Assembly: GCA_028869255.1 (NCBI GenBank)
Contig: CP110972.1
Span: forward strand, 3,353,001-3,417,000
From: Pseudomonas poae
Lineage (GTDB): Bacteria; Pseudomonadota; Gammaproteobacteria; Pseudomonadales; Pseudomonadaceae
Direction: 5' to 3'
Length of the DNA stretch: 64,000 nt
Shown: piece by piece, positions 49,361 through 59,014 of the stretch
How positions within the stretch are numbered: position 1 is the stretch's first letter
Layout: each line of letters opens with the position of its first letter
The notes under the pieces: generated by a model
What the model was told of the DNA's origin: nothing
Databases searched by the model: none
The model's input: the letters and a program-made list of their open reading frames with translations, nothing else
Translations under genes and position numbers: made by a program

Positions 49361-50509
49361 ATGAACCCGCTGAAAGTCGCCATTTGCGGCGGTGGCCGAA
49401 CCGGTCATCTCAACGCAATCCTGTTCAAGCAACTGCCCGACGTCCAGGTTTCGCTGCTGACCAGCAACCTGGAAGTCGTCGATCACCACGCCCGGCAGGT
49501 ACCGCTCCAGGCCCTGCTGCCGGACGGTTCCACACTGAGCGCCCGACTGGATCGGGTGACCGCCGAGGCCAGGCCGGCCGTGGAGGACGCCGATATCGTC
49601 ATCATCACGGTGCCAGCCCATGCCCGCGCTAAAACCCTGCAGGCCATCGCGCCGCATCTGAGCACCCGCAAACCGGTGTACATCGGTGCGATTCCGGGCT
49701 TCTGCGGGTTCGACTGGCTGGCCGAAGCCACACTGGCAAACCAGCCGAACCTGGTGATCTGGGGCATGAAGGACGTGCCTCATACCGCCTTCGAACTCAA
49801 GCCCGGCCGGTCGATAAAAATGGGCGGCGGCAAAAGCCAGCTGTATGTCGCGACCCATGCCCGCGAATCCCAGGCGTCGCGCCAGCAGTTGCACGAGATC
49901 CTCACACGGCTCTACGGCCCTTGCGTCACGCTGCTCGATCACTACCTGGAGATCACTCTGACGCCCGGTAACCCGATCATGCACAGCTCGGTGATCTACG
50001 GGTTGATCGGCCCCTACGGACAATGGCACCGCAAGATCTTTCCGCAGCGCCTGAGCTGGTGGACGGAGTGCCCCGAACTGGGCGCCTACTTCCTGGAACG
50101 CATGGATCAGGAAAGCCAGGCACTGTGTGCGGTCATCAGTGAGCGCATGGGCGTCGACCTGTCGTCCGTCAAATCCTTGAAACAGGAAATCGTGGAAGCG
50201 TACGGCGATCAGATTCGCGACCAGAGCAGCATGCTGTCCATTCTGCGCACCAACCAGGCCTACAACGACATCCTCGCGCCCATGGTACCGGCCGGTGATA
50301 ACCGCGCCGGGTATGTGATCGAGCGTGAGAGCCGTGCGTTCAACGAAGACGTCGCCTATGGCCTGGTGCTGCTGGTGGAAATGGCCAGGCGGTTTGAGCT
50401 GAAAGTGCCCTATATCGAAGAAGTCCTGCACTGGAGCGTTGCCTATATGCAAGGCCTGCGCGACTCGGCGCTGGATTACTTCCCGAGCCAATGGCCTCGC
50501 ACGGCATAA
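49361..50509 (+). CDS. Octopine/opine dehydrogenase-family protein, in the SbnB position
   Basis: 382 residues: Rossmann motif VAICGGGRTG (6-15), then the octopine/nopaline dehydrogenase domain with GNPIMHSS near 204 (catalytic-type histidine) and the conserved FNEDVAYGLVLLVEMARR. Such enzymes reductively join an amino acid to a keto acid and are reversible. SbnB oxidatively hydrolyses ACEGA to 2,3-diaminopropionate and alpha-ketoglutarate, exactly the reverse of an opine synthesis. I infer that this protein may replace SbnB. An alternative is that it makes an opine building block for the siderophore. Confidence 0.8.
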   Translation: MNPLKVAICGGGRTGHLNAILFKQLPDVQVSLLTSNLEVVDHHARQVPLQALLPDGSTLSARLDRVTAEARPAVEDADIVIITVPAHARAKTLQAIAPHLSTRKPVYIGAIPGFCGFDWLAEATLANQPNLVIWGMKDVPHTAFELKPGRSIKMGGGKSQLYVATHARESQASRQQLHEILTRLYGPCVTLLDHYLEITLTPGNPIMHSSVIYGLIGPYGQWHRKIFPQRLSWWTECPELGAYFLERMDQESQALCAVISERMGVDLSSVKSLKQEIVEAYGDQIRDQSSMLSILRTNQAYNDILAPMVPAGDNRAGYVIERESRAFNEDVAYGLVLLVEMARRFELKVPYIEEVLHWSVAYMQGLRDSALDYFPSQWPRTA

Positions 50510-50545
50510 CCTTTTAATCAATGACTCAACGAGCAGATAGCTGAT

Positions 50546-52396
50546 ATGGATGACCTCAACACCTTGATCGCCTACTCCCGCAAGAACGCCCTGCGCCGGC
50601 TGATTCGTTGCTTGTTTGCGGAAAATATCCTGGATCGTTCGGCGCTGGCGTTTACCCAAGACGGCCATCAGGCCACCTACCCGCTCAAGCAGAGCGGCGC
50701 ACGGCTTTTTTTCTCCGCGATTACGCTGGGCCCAGCCGATACGCTGGTCAATGAGGGCGACGTGGTGCTGCTGACGGCCGAAGGCGTGCGCCAGGTGATC
50801 TCCCGCCATCAGGACTTGCTGGATGTACTGCGCGACAGTTTCGACTTCGAGCCCAGCGACGAAGGCGTGGCCGGTCTCAAGTCGGACATGGAAAACAGCC
50901 TGCTGAACGACGCCCATGCACGCCAGTATCGCCAACACTGGAACGCCCGCCTGGCTCAGGCCGCTCAAGATCAGGGGCTCACCAGCCTCACCGATTACTT
51001 GCGCCGGCACTTGAGCACCAAGGACGCCGCGATCTTGCTGGATCAGTGGGGCTCGCTGGAAGGCCACCCCTACTACCCGACCTGGAAAGCCCGCCCCGGG
51101 CTGAATGACGCTGAAGTCGAACAGCTGTCCCCGGAGTTCAACGCGCAGGTTGCACTGCGGATCGCCGCCCTACGGGCCGACATGGCCAAAAGCGAAAGCA
51201 TGCCTCACGTGACCAGCTACCACGCCTGGTTCGCCAGCAACTTCCCGGCACACTGGGAGCATTGGAAGGCGGCGCTCAACGCCAAGGGCCTGGATGAAAC
51301 GCAATGGCTGCCACTGCCGATTCATGCCTGGCATTTGCAGGCGTATGTGCTCAAGACATTTGCTGCGGAAATCGAAGAAGGCCTGCTGATCACCGAGGGC
51401 CCGGATATCCAGACGCTGCCGACCATGTCATACCGCACAATGATGCCGGTGCTGGACCCTGCTGCGCCGCTGATCAAATTGCCCATCGCGCTGTGGATGA
51501 CCAGCGAGTTACGCAGCCTGCAAGCCAAGTCGATCCATATGGGGCCGCGTATCAGCACGGTAATCACGCAAATCCTGGAAGCCGAAAATGGTTTCGACCA
51601 GCAACTGGAAATTTTCCCGGAAGAAATCGGCGTGCGCTACCGACACGCGATCACCCAGGATGACGTTCCGGGAAAACACTTGTCCGTGGTGTTTCGTGCC
51701 AGTCGGCAAGCGTTCGAACGCAGCGATGATCGCCTGCCGATCACTGTGGCCTCGTTGTTCACCCGTTTGCCGGGCAGCGGTCGGCCACTGTTTACCGACC
51801 TGATCGAGCGCGACGGGTTGCGTGCCGACGCCGCCAGCGTCGAACAGTGGTTTCGCCAGTATGCCAAAGTCGTCACTCACCCTGTGGTGGCGATCTATCT
51901 GTTGTACGGTATCGGGCTCGAAGCGCACCAGCAGAACACCATGGTGCTGTTCTCACCCGATGGCTTGCCGCGCAGCCTGCTGATCCGCGATTTTGGCGAT
52001 GGCAGAACCTACGCCCCGCTGCTGGAAGAACGCGGTTATACGTTACAGCCGCACGTGCAGCCTGGCATTCTGCCTACGGTCTTTACTGGCGATATCGAGC
52101 CGGTACGCACGTTTGTACTGGACGCCGCGTTCCTCACACACCTGCATGAAATGGCCCTGTGGCTGACCAAGGAGTACGCCATGGACAACACACGCTTGTG
52201 GGCAATATTGCGCGAGGAAACCGAAAATGCCTTTGCTGCCGTGCGCGAGCGGGTCGCGCCGCAGGTGTGGGAAGTCGAGCGCCAGGCCTTTGTTGAGGAT
52301 CCATGGCCTACCCGTTCGTTGCTGCGTATGCATCTGATGCAGTATTCCAACTACCGTTTGCAGCACACGCTGACCAACCCGCTAGCTGCCGTTTAA
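50546..52396 (+). CDS. NIS siderophore synthetase (IucA/IucC family)
   Basis: 616 residues, the NRPS-independent siderophore synthetase fold, joining a carboxylate such as citrate to an amine or alcohol with ATP. Motifs: GHPYYPTWKAR at 173-183 (ATP-binding), SYRTMMPVL, KLPIALWMTSELRSL near 312-326, GIGLEAHQQNTMV near 455 and RDFGDG near 480. C-terminal FhuF-like region follows. It is the only NIS synthetase in the window; staphyloferrin B needs three, so the product here should be smaller or made with a repeated step. Confidence 0.93.
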   Translation: MDDLNTLIAYSRKNALRRLIRCLFAENILDRSALAFTQDGHQATYPLKQSGARLFFSAITLGPADTLVNEGDVVLLTAEGVRQVISRHQDLLDVLRDSFDFEPSDEGVAGLKSDMENSLLNDAHARQYRQHWNARLAQAAQDQGLTSLTDYLRRHLSTKDAAILLDQWGSLEGHPYYPTWKARPGLNDAEVEQLSPEFNAQVALRIAALRADMAKSESMPHVTSYHAWFASNFPAHWEHWKAALNAKGLDETQWLPLPIHAWHLQAYVLKTFAAEIEEGLLITEGPDIQTLPTMSYRTMMPVLDPAAPLIKLPIALWMTSELRSLQAKSIHMGPRISTVITQILEAENGFDQQLEIFPEEIGVRYRHAITQDDVPGKHLSVVFRASRQAFERSDDRLPITVASLFTRLPGSGRPLFTDLIERDGLRADAASVEQWFRQYAKVVTHPVVAIYLLYGIGLEAHQQNTMVLFSPDGLPRSLLIRDFGDGRTYAPLLEERGYTLQPHVQPGILPTVFTGDIEPVRTFVLDAAFLTHLHEMALWLTKEYAMDNTRLWAILREETENAFAAVRERVAPQVWEVERQAFVEDPWPTRSLLRMHLMQYSNYRLQHTLTNPLAAV

Positions 52397-52412
52397 TTAC
52401 CGAGGCCGTCTC

Positions 52413-53657
52413 ATGTCCCAAGCAGGTGCCATCCAGGGTTCGAGTGTGAGAATCCTCATTTATCTTCTGTTCGCGATCCAACTGGTCTCCATGGGCGCGA
52501 TGGAAATGAGCGGGCCGTTCTGGCCCGTGCACCTGCGCGGGCTGGCCTCTTCGGAGTCGGTATTCAGCTTCGCCAGCATCGCCGTGTACGTCGGGCCGAT
52601 GCTGGGCATCATGCTGACCAGCGCATTCTGGGGCCGTATCGGCGATCGCTACGGCCACAAATTAATGATGATCCGCGCACTCGCGGGGTTGTCCCTGACC
52701 CAGCTCGGGCTGGCGTTTTTCAGTGACATCTGGGTAATCCTGGTCCTGCGTTTTCTGCAGGGCGCCTTTGCCGGCTATATAGCCCCGGCGCAGGCGTACG
52801 GGGTGAGTATCGAAGCCCCGTCGCGACGGGCCCGGTTATTTGCGATTCTGCAGATATCGACCAATGTCGGCTCACTGCTGGGCGCGGTTGTTGGCGGTCT
52901 GATCCTCGATTACGCGACGTTTTTCTGGATCAACATCGTCGCTTCGGTGCTTTGTGCAGTCTGTACCGTAATCGCCGCCGTGACGTTGCCGGATGTGCCG
53001 CCTGTACAAAAGAAACCGACGGCGGCCACCAGCACGCCGGCCGCAGGCACCGCCAGCGTATGGCGCAGCTCCCCCCTGCTGTCACTGCTGTGCGTCATGG
53101 GGATCTTGCTGCTGGCGCGCATGCTGCCGCAGACGTCGTTCTCGCTGTACGTGAGCACGACGTTCGAGGTCAGCAACTCAGTCGTCGGCCTGTGCTACGG
53201 GTTGCTGGCGCTGGGCTTTATCCTGTCGGCAACAGCGTGGTCACGCTACTTCGAGCATCGTTCCCAGGCAGAAACGCTGCAACGCATCACGTATATCGTC
53301 ATGGGCTGCATCGCCCTGACAGCCGTGGCGGGCGTAACGCGCAACCCCGTGGCATTTATCGTCGCCTACTTCATTTGGGGGGTACTGCTGGGGGCGACCA
53401 CGCCCGTGCTGATGGCATTGGTCTCGAAAACCGCCGACAGCTCGCGACAAGGCTACGTACTGGGTATTGCTCAAAGTACTGCGCAGTTCGCCTCGATTGC
53501 CGGCATCTCCATTGGTGGCTTGCTGAGCCAGGTCTACGGCTTGCAATACACCTATCTTTTCGTGTGCCTGGCCTATGCAGTGGCGCTGATTCCCATGGTC
53601 GCGTTGCGGTACTGGTCGGTGTGCGAACCGTCCAATCGCGTTGCGGGCAGCGACTGA
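52413..53657 (+). CDS. MFS siderophore exporter (SbnD-like)
   Basis: 414 residues, twelve hydrophobic segments, MFS loop GRIGDRYGHKLMM near 72-84. Placed 16 bases after the NIS synthetase gene, the usual position of the siderophore efflux pump (SbnD, AcsX/YhcA). Export of the finished siderophore is inferred. Confidence 0.88.
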   Translation: MSQAGAIQGSSVRILIYLLFAIQLVSMGAMEMSGPFWPVHLRGLASSESVFSFASIAVYVGPMLGIMLTSAFWGRIGDRYGHKLMMIRALAGLSLTQLGLAFFSDIWVILVLRFLQGAFAGYIAPAQAYGVSIEAPSRRARLFAILQISTNVGSLLGAVVGGLILDYATFFWINIVASVLCAVCTVIAAVTLPDVPPVQKKPTAATSTPAAGTASVWRSSPLLSLLCVMGILLLARMLPQTSFSLYVSTTFEVSNSVVGLCYGLLALGFILSATAWSRYFEHRSQAETLQRITYIVMGCIALTAVAGVTRNPVAFIVAYFIWGVLLGATTPVLMALVSKTADSSRQGYVLGIAQSTAQFASIAGISIGGLLSQVYGLQYTYLFVCLAYAVALIPMVALRYWSVCEPSNRVAGSD

Positions 53658-53672
53658 ACAAGGGGTAATGGT

Positions 53673-54857
53673 TTGAACATCGAACAACTGCGTGCCGACA
53701 CACCGGGTGTCGAGCATCTGCTCCATTTCAATAATGCCGGTGCGGCGCTGATGCCTGAGCCGGTGGTCCAGGTCATCACCGGGCACCTGCAACAGGAAAC
53801 CCGCCTCGGCGGGTATGAAGCGGCCGCCCAATGCGCGCCAGAACTGGAGAATGTGTACGCCGCCATTGGGCGCCTGATCAATGCGCGCCCCAATGAAATC
53901 GCGGTGGTCGAAAACGCCACCCGTGCCTGGGACATGGCCTTCTATTCACTGGCGCTGAAGCCCGGCGACGCCGTGCTGACATCCATGACCGAATACGCCG
54001 GCAACTACATCCCGTACCTGCAACTGAGGCAGCAGCGCGGGATCGAGATCCGCATCATTCCCAACGATGAACACGGCCAGGTGTGCCTCGCGGCCTTGGC
54101 GACCCTGCTTGAAGACGAGCGCGTCACCCTGGTATCGCTGCCGATGATCGCCACCAACGGCGGGCCTGTGCAACCCGTCGAGCAGATCGGGGCCCTCGCC
54201 CGGGCGGCGGGTGTGTGGTTCCTGCTGGACGCTTGCCAAGGAGTGGGGCAGGTGCCGATCGATGTGCAAAAAATCGGCTGCCATATGCTCACCGCCACCA
54301 GTCGAAAATACCTGCGCGGGCCCAGGGGCATGGGATTTCTGTATGTCGAACAGTCCCTGTGCCAACACTTGGAGCCGGTGTTTCTTGACCTGCATGCGGC
54401 CTCCTTGCTCACGGCGCATAGCTTTAAAATTCGCGAGGATGCGCGACGTTTTGAAAATTGGGAATGCAACGTCGCGGCCAAACTGGGCCTGGGGGCAGCG
54501 GTGGAGTACGCATTGGCGCAAGGCATTGAACCGATGTGGCAGCGCATCCAGCACCTGGCGGGCTACTTACGCCATCGGCTGACCGAAGTGGCGGCTCTCG
54601 AACCGCAAGACCTGGGCCGTGTAAAGTCCGGCATCGTCACCTTCAGTCATCGGCACCACAGCGCCCCACGGGTGCAGCAGTGGCTCGCAGCGCAAGCCAG
54701 GCGCATCAACGTGAGCACCTCGACGGCGGGCTCGACCCTACTCGACATGCAGCATCGGGGCTTGCTTGAAGTCAGCCGTGCGTCGGTTCACGCTTACAAC
54801 ACCGAAGCTGAAATCGACGCGCTGGTTGACGCCTTGATACGCCTGTCACACGCCTGA
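53673..54857 (+). CDS. Class V PLP enzyme (cysteine desulfurase/isopenicillin N epimerase-like)
   Basis: 394 residues, fold type I aminotransferase class V. PLP features: LLDACQGVGQVPID (Asp) and ATSRKYLRGPRGMGF with the Schiff-base lysine. Starts HFNNAGAALMP, as in EgtE and epimerase-like members. TTG start at 53673 with AAGGGG upstream. It is co-directional and 15 bases after the exporter gene, with no counterpart in the sbn or acs loci. It might epimerise or eliminate on the amino acid building block; function unknown. Confidence 0.83.
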   Translation: MNIEQLRADTPGVEHLLHFNNAGAALMPEPVVQVITGHLQQETRLGGYEAAAQCAPELENVYAAIGRLINARPNEIAVVENATRAWDMAFYSLALKPGDAVLTSMTEYAGNYIPYLQLRQQRGIEIRIIPNDEHGQVCLAALATLLEDERVTLVSLPMIATNGGPVQPVEQIGALARAAGVWFLLDACQGVGQVPIDVQKIGCHMLTATSRKYLRGPRGMGFLYVEQSLCQHLEPVFLDLHAASLLTAHSFKIREDARRFENWECNVAAKLGLGAAVEYALAQGIEPMWQRIQHLAGYLRHRLTEVAALEPQDLGRVKSGIVTFSHRHHSAPRVQQWLAAQARRINVSTSTAGSTLLDMQHRGLLEVSRASVHAYNTEAEIDALVDALIRLSHA

Positions 54858-54906
54858 TCACGGGACACGATCGCGCTTGCGCTCAAGTCGGTTTGTCAAC
54901 TAGCAT

Positions 54907-54921
54907 TGGGAATACTTCTCA
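54907..54921. promoter_or_regulatory. Fur box candidate before the sigma factor gene
   Basis: TGGGAATACTTCTCA fits the 7-1-7 Fur pattern at 10 of 14 positions and is a near-palindrome. It lies 21 bases before the sigma gene, as expected for iron-repressed FecI-type genes. Confidence 0.45.
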
Positions 54922-54942
54922 ATTACAAACAAATCTGCCGCC

Positions 54943-55458
54943 ATGAGCGAAACCTCTTCCGCGAATCACCTCAATCACCTGCGCGCCATCGAGGCCCTGT
55001 ACAGCGGGCATCACGGCTGGCTGTACGCCACGCTGAAGAGAAAACTGGGAAACGCCATGGATGCGGCGGATCTGGCGCAGGACACCTTCACCCGCATCCT
55101 GGCCTCACAAGTCACGGTGATCGACCAGCCACGGGCCTACTTGAGCTGCGTGGCCAAGGGCATCCTGATCAACTGGTACCAGCGCAAGGCACTGGAGCGC
55201 GCCTACCTGGATGCACTGGCGAACGTGCCTACCCACGAAGCGCCCTCGCCCGAGGCGCACTTCCTGGTGCTGGAAACCCTGCACGAAATCGACGCCATGC
55301 TCGATACCCTGGCGCCGCTGGTCAAACGCGCCTTCCTGCTGTCGCAGATCAATGGCCTCAAGTACGACGACATCGCCGAGCAGTTGGGTGTATCGCTGAT
55401 CACCGTCAAGCGCTACATGAAACAGGCCTTCGTCCAGTGCCTGATGCTGGTGGAGTGA
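54943..55458 (+). CDS. FecI-type ECF sigma factor
   Basis: 171 residues: region 2 (ALYSGHHGWLYATLKRKLGN, then AADLAQDTFTRIL, about 16-50) and region 4 HTH (KYDDIAEQLGVSLITVKRYMKQAF, about 138-161). Iron-starvation sigma subfamily. Followed without gap by fecR, then a receptor with an STN domain, the standard cell-surface signalling set. Probably reads the GGGTGATACTTTTT(T)CG promoters of both receptors. Confidence 0.93.
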   Translation: MSETSSANHLNHLRAIEALYSGHHGWLYATLKRKLGNAMDAADLAQDTFTRILASQVTVIDQPRAYLSCVAKGILINWYQRKALERAYLDALANVPTHEAPSPEAHFLVLETLHEIDAMLDTLAPLVKRAFLLSQINGLKYDDIAEQLGVSLITVKRYMKQAFVQCLMLVE

Positions 55459-56435
55459 ATGCTCGGTCTGCGCAAGGAACCGCCACTGGACCCTCAGGTA
55501 CTCGAAGAAGCCGCCGAGTGGCTGATGCGCTTGAGCGAGCGCGAACTGAGCGAGCAAGAACGTGCCGAATGGGAGCGCTGGAAGGTCAGCAGCCCGGAGC
55601 GTGATCGCGCCTGGTCGCGGGCGCAATTGCTGCAGAGCAAGTTCGGCGGGCTGCCGCCCTCCCTGGCGATGTCGGCGCTGGACCGGCCGAACAGCCCGGA
55701 ACGCCGTGCCGCGTTGGGCAAGCTGGCGATCCTGCTGGCGTTGATGCCGGCGGGCTGGGGAAGCTGGAAGCTGGCGCAGTCGCAGCAATGGTCTGCGGAC
55801 TACCGCACCGACGTTGGCCAACGCCGCGAACTGACCCTGGCCGACGGCTCGCACATCACCCTGAACACCGATACCGCCATCGATGTGATGTTCGACGACC
55901 GCCAACGGCTCATTCACCTGCGCGAAGGTGAAATCCTGGTGCAGACCGCCGTGGACACCGCCCCCTGCCCCGGCCTTTCCTGATCAGCACCCGCCAGGGG
56001 CGCATGCAGGCGCTGGGCACCCGCTTTACCGTGCGCGAAGTGAACTCGCGCACCCACCTCGCGGTACTCGACGGCGCGGTGAGCGTGAGATTGGCCGAGA
56101 GCCGCCAGACGCCACCGCTGATCGTCAACGCCGGGCAGCGCACAGACTTCTCCTCACAGACCTTTGGTGACCTGACGCCGACCGATCGCACCCTCGGCGC
56201 ATGGGCCCAAGGCATGTTGATGGCCGACAAGATGCGCCTGGCGGATTTTGTCGCAGAACTGGCGCGCTACCGCAGAGGCTTCCTGCGCTGTGATCCCGCC
56301 ATCGCCGACCTGCGCATTTCCGGGGCCTTTCCGATCAGTGATACCGATCGCACCTTGAGCATGCTGGTGCACACCTACCCCGTGTTGGCCAACCGGCATT
56401 TGCGCGGTTATTGGGTCACGCTCTCGCCGGCCTGA
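55459..56435 (+). pseudogene. FecR-type anti-sigma/sigma regulator (one-base frameshift)
   Basis: Inner-membrane regulator that relays the receptor signal to the FecI-type sigma. N-terminal DUF4880 region, one TM (LAILLALMPAGWGSWKLA, about 92-109), then the FecR periplasmic domain. The frame ends early at PCPGLS; after the C run at 55961-55965, RPFLISTRQGRMQALGTRF continues in the next frame. One extra C makes a 325-residue protein, the usual length. Probably intact in reality. Confidence 0.88.
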
Positions 56436-56460
56436 TCCCGCGCAAAAAAAACTGTGGCCC

Positions 56461-56477
56461 GGGTGATACTTTTTTCG
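56461..56477 (+). promoter_or_regulatory. FecI-type ECF promoter candidate for receptor 2
   Basis: GGGTGATACTTTTTTCG, 59 bases before the receptor gene and almost identical to the element before receptor 1. Sequences resembling it precede other FecI-controlled receptors in Pseudomonas. Confidence 0.62.
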
Positions 56478-56535
56478 ATCTCGGCTGGCTAACTCGGGAA
56501 CAGCCTTTTCCTCTTGTCCATTGGGTCATCCATTC

Positions 56536-58950
56536 ATGCTCGTAGCACGACCCCTGCGTCCGGCTCGTCCGTTCAAACCGATGGTGCGCGGCGCAGTGCT
56601 CAGCCTACTGCTGGCCAGTGCCGTGTGCCCGTCGGCCCTGGCGGGGGTGCCGGCCCAATTGGACTCGGTCGCGTTGCAGGCCTACCACATTGCCCCCGGC
56701 CCGCTCGGCGCGACGCTCTCAAGCTTTGCCGTGGACGCCGGCATTGCCCTGGCGTTCGAGCCGTCGATCACGCAAGGGCTGACCAGCCCTGAACTGCGCG
56801 GGACTTACTCGACGCAGGAGGCCGTCACGCGGTTGCTCGAAGGCAGCGGCCTGGAGATGGTGTTGCGCAGCGATGGCAGCTACACCCTGGTGCTGCGCAG
56901 GGTAACGCTGGCAGCCACCACGGTGGATGCGCCGCAAAAACATACCGATAGCCTGCCGCCCGAGTATCCGGGCGGCCAGGTGGCCGAGGGCGGGCGCCTG
57001 GGCCTGCTCGGCAATACGGATGTGATGGACGCGCCCTTCAGCATCAGCACCTATACCGCGTCACTGATCAAAGACCAGCAGGCGACCACCGTGGGCGATG
57101 TGCTGGAGCGCGACTCCTCAGTCCGTTCCACCGGCCAGACGGGGGGGATCGTCGATTCATTCTTTATCCGTGGTTTTCCGGTGGGCGAAGGCAACCTCGG
57201 GGAGCTGGCGTTCGACGGCGTGTACGGCGTGGCCTCCAACTACCGGGTGTTCACCGACTACGCCGAGCGCATCGAAGTGGTCAAAGGCCCCGGCGCGCTC
57301 CTCTACGGCATGTCCCCCAACAGCGCCGTCGGTGGCGTGATCAACGTGGTCCCCAAGCGCTCCCTGGACGAAGACCTGACCCGCGTCACTGCCAGCTACG
57401 CCCAGGACCTGCAACTGGGCACCCACGTCGACCTGAGTCGGCGGTTTGGCGAGGACCGCCGCTTCGGCGTGCGGGTCAATGGCCGTGTGCAGCAGGGTGA
57501 CACCGTGATCGACAAACAATCGCGGGAGGTCGGTGTGAGTGCCATCTCCCTGGATTACCAGGGCGATCGGCTGCGCACCAGCCTCGACCTGATTGCCCAG
57601 CAAGAGCAATTTGACGCGGCGTCACGGCCATTTCTGATCGCTCCCGGCGTGCCGGTTCCGCACGCCGCCAACGGGCGTACCAACGTCAGCCAGGCGTGGG
57701 GCTGGTCCAAGACCCGCGACCAATCGGCATTGCTGGGCGGCGAGTATGACGTGAGCGACGCACTGACCCTGTTCGCCCATGCCGGCGGCGGGAAGTCCAA
57801 CGTGGCACGCCTGTCCGACCAGACCCCGACCATCATCAACACCGCCGGTGACACCTCGTCGACCCCCGGCTATTACCAATTCAAAGTCCGGCGCTACACC
57901 GTCGACAGCGGGGCCCGGCTGCGCTTCGACACCGGGCCGATCAGCCACAGCACCACGCTGCAAGTCACGCGCTATCGCGATGAGTTGTCACGCGGCATCC
58001 GTTCCGGCGCGCCGATCCTGTCGAACATTTACCACCCGGTCGAGCAACCCGAGGCTGACATTGCCGCGCCCGCCACGCCAAAAGTCTCGGCGACCGAATT
58101 GTCGGGCGTCGCGGTCGCCGACACTGTGTCGATGCTGGATCAGCGCCTGCAGGTGACTGCCGGCCTGCGCAAACAAAACATACGGTCCAACAACTACAAC
58201 GCGGCAGGCGCGGTGACTACGGCCTACGACGACGGCAAGACCACGCCGCTGTTCGGGGTCGTGGTCAGGCCCCGGGAGCATGTGGCGCTGTACTACAACT
58301 ACCTCGAAGGCTTGAGCAAAGGCGATATCGCCCCCTCCACGGCCTCGAACGCGGGCCAGATCTTCGCCCCCTACGTCTCGCGGCAGCATGAGGTGGGGCT
58401 CAAGCTCGACTACGGCACGGTCATGTCCACACTCGCGCTGTTCCAGATCACCAAACCCAGCGGCGAACTCGCAGGCACGACCTTTTCGGTACAAGGCGAA
58501 CAGCGCAACCGGGGCCTGGAGTTGAACGTATCCGGCGAGGCCGGCCGAGGCACGCGCCTGCTCGGCGGCGTGACGCTGCTGGATGCGCAACTGACCAAAA
58601 GCGCGGTCGCGGCCAACCGGGGCAACACGCCGGTGGGGGTGCCCAAGGTTCAAGCCAATCTCTGGGCCGAGTGGGACGTGCCCTGGGTCGAGGGGCTGAC
58701 GCTGACCAGCGGCGCGCTGTACACCGCCAGCCAATACGTGAATCAGGCCAACACCCAGCAACTGGATCCCTGGACCCGCTTCGATGTGGGTGTGCGCTAC
58801 AGCACGCGCATCGCCCAGCGGCCGACGACTTTCCGCGCAACGGTACAGAACGTGTTCGACCGTGAATATTGGTCGGGCGTCGCCTCGTATGGGGCGTTTT
58901 CTCAAGGCTCGCCACGCACCCTTCTACTGTCGACCACGGTCGATTTCTGA
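56536..58950 (+). CDS. TonB-dependent siderophore receptor with STN signalling domain
   Basis: 804 residues: signal peptide, STN domain (about 45-120, LDSVALQAYHIAPGPLGATL to SYTLVLR), plug (about 150-285) and a 22-strand barrel ending LSTTVDF. The STN domain contacts FecR and starts the sigma cascade when ferric siderophore binds. Plug sequence SVRSTGQTGGIVDSFFIRGF is shared with receptor 1. ATG 56536 is used; the printed frame also opens at TTG 56521. Followed by an ABC importer. Confidence 0.94.
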   Translation: MLVARPLRPARPFKPMVRGAVLSLLLASAVCPSALAGVPAQLDSVALQAYHIAPGPLGATLSSFAVDAGIALAFEPSITQGLTSPELRGTYSTQEAVTRLLEGSGLEMVLRSDGSYTLVLRRVTLAATTVDAPQKHTDSLPPEYPGGQVAEGGRLGLLGNTDVMDAPFSISTYTASLIKDQQATTVGDVLERDSSVRSTGQTGGIVDSFFIRGFPVGEGNLGELAFDGVYGVASNYRVFTDYAERIEVVKGPGALLYGMSPNSAVGGVINVVPKRSLDEDLTRVTASYAQDLQLGTHVDLSRRFGEDRRFGVRVNGRVQQGDTVIDKQSREVGVSAISLDYQGDRLRTSLDLIAQQEQFDAASRPFLIAPGVPVPHAANGRTNVSQAWGWSKTRDQSALLGGEYDVSDALTLFAHAGGGKSNVARLSDQTPTIINTAGDTSSTPGYYQFKVRRYTVDSGARLRFDTGPISHSTTLQVTRYRDELSRGIRSGAPILSNIYHPVEQPEADIAAPATPKVSATELSGVAVADTVSMLDQRLQVTAGLRKQNIRSNNYNAAGAVTTAYDDGKTTPLFGVVVRPREHVALYYNYLEGLSKGDIAPSTASNAGQIFAPYVSRQHEVGLKLDYGTVMSTLALFQITKPSGELAGTTFSVQGEQRNRGLELNVSGEAGRGTRLLGGVTLLDAQLTKSAVAANRGNTPVGVPKVQANLWAEWDVPWVEGLTLTSGALYTASQYVNQANTQQLDPWTRFDVGVRYSTRIAQRPTTFRATVQNVFDREYWSGVASYGAFSQGSPRTLLLSTTVDF

Positions 58951-59014
58951 AACCTTCGGCCCGGCACGGCGAACGCACCCGCCCTGCGGCCCGACCACTG
59001 TAAAGGCTTTAACC

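Noticed and set aside
46880..50509. Opine metallophore (staphylopine/pseudopaline) locus
   Set aside because: No nicotianamine synthase-like CntL gene, and the dehydrogenase looks like the octopine family rather than CntM; a NIS synthetase is present instead.
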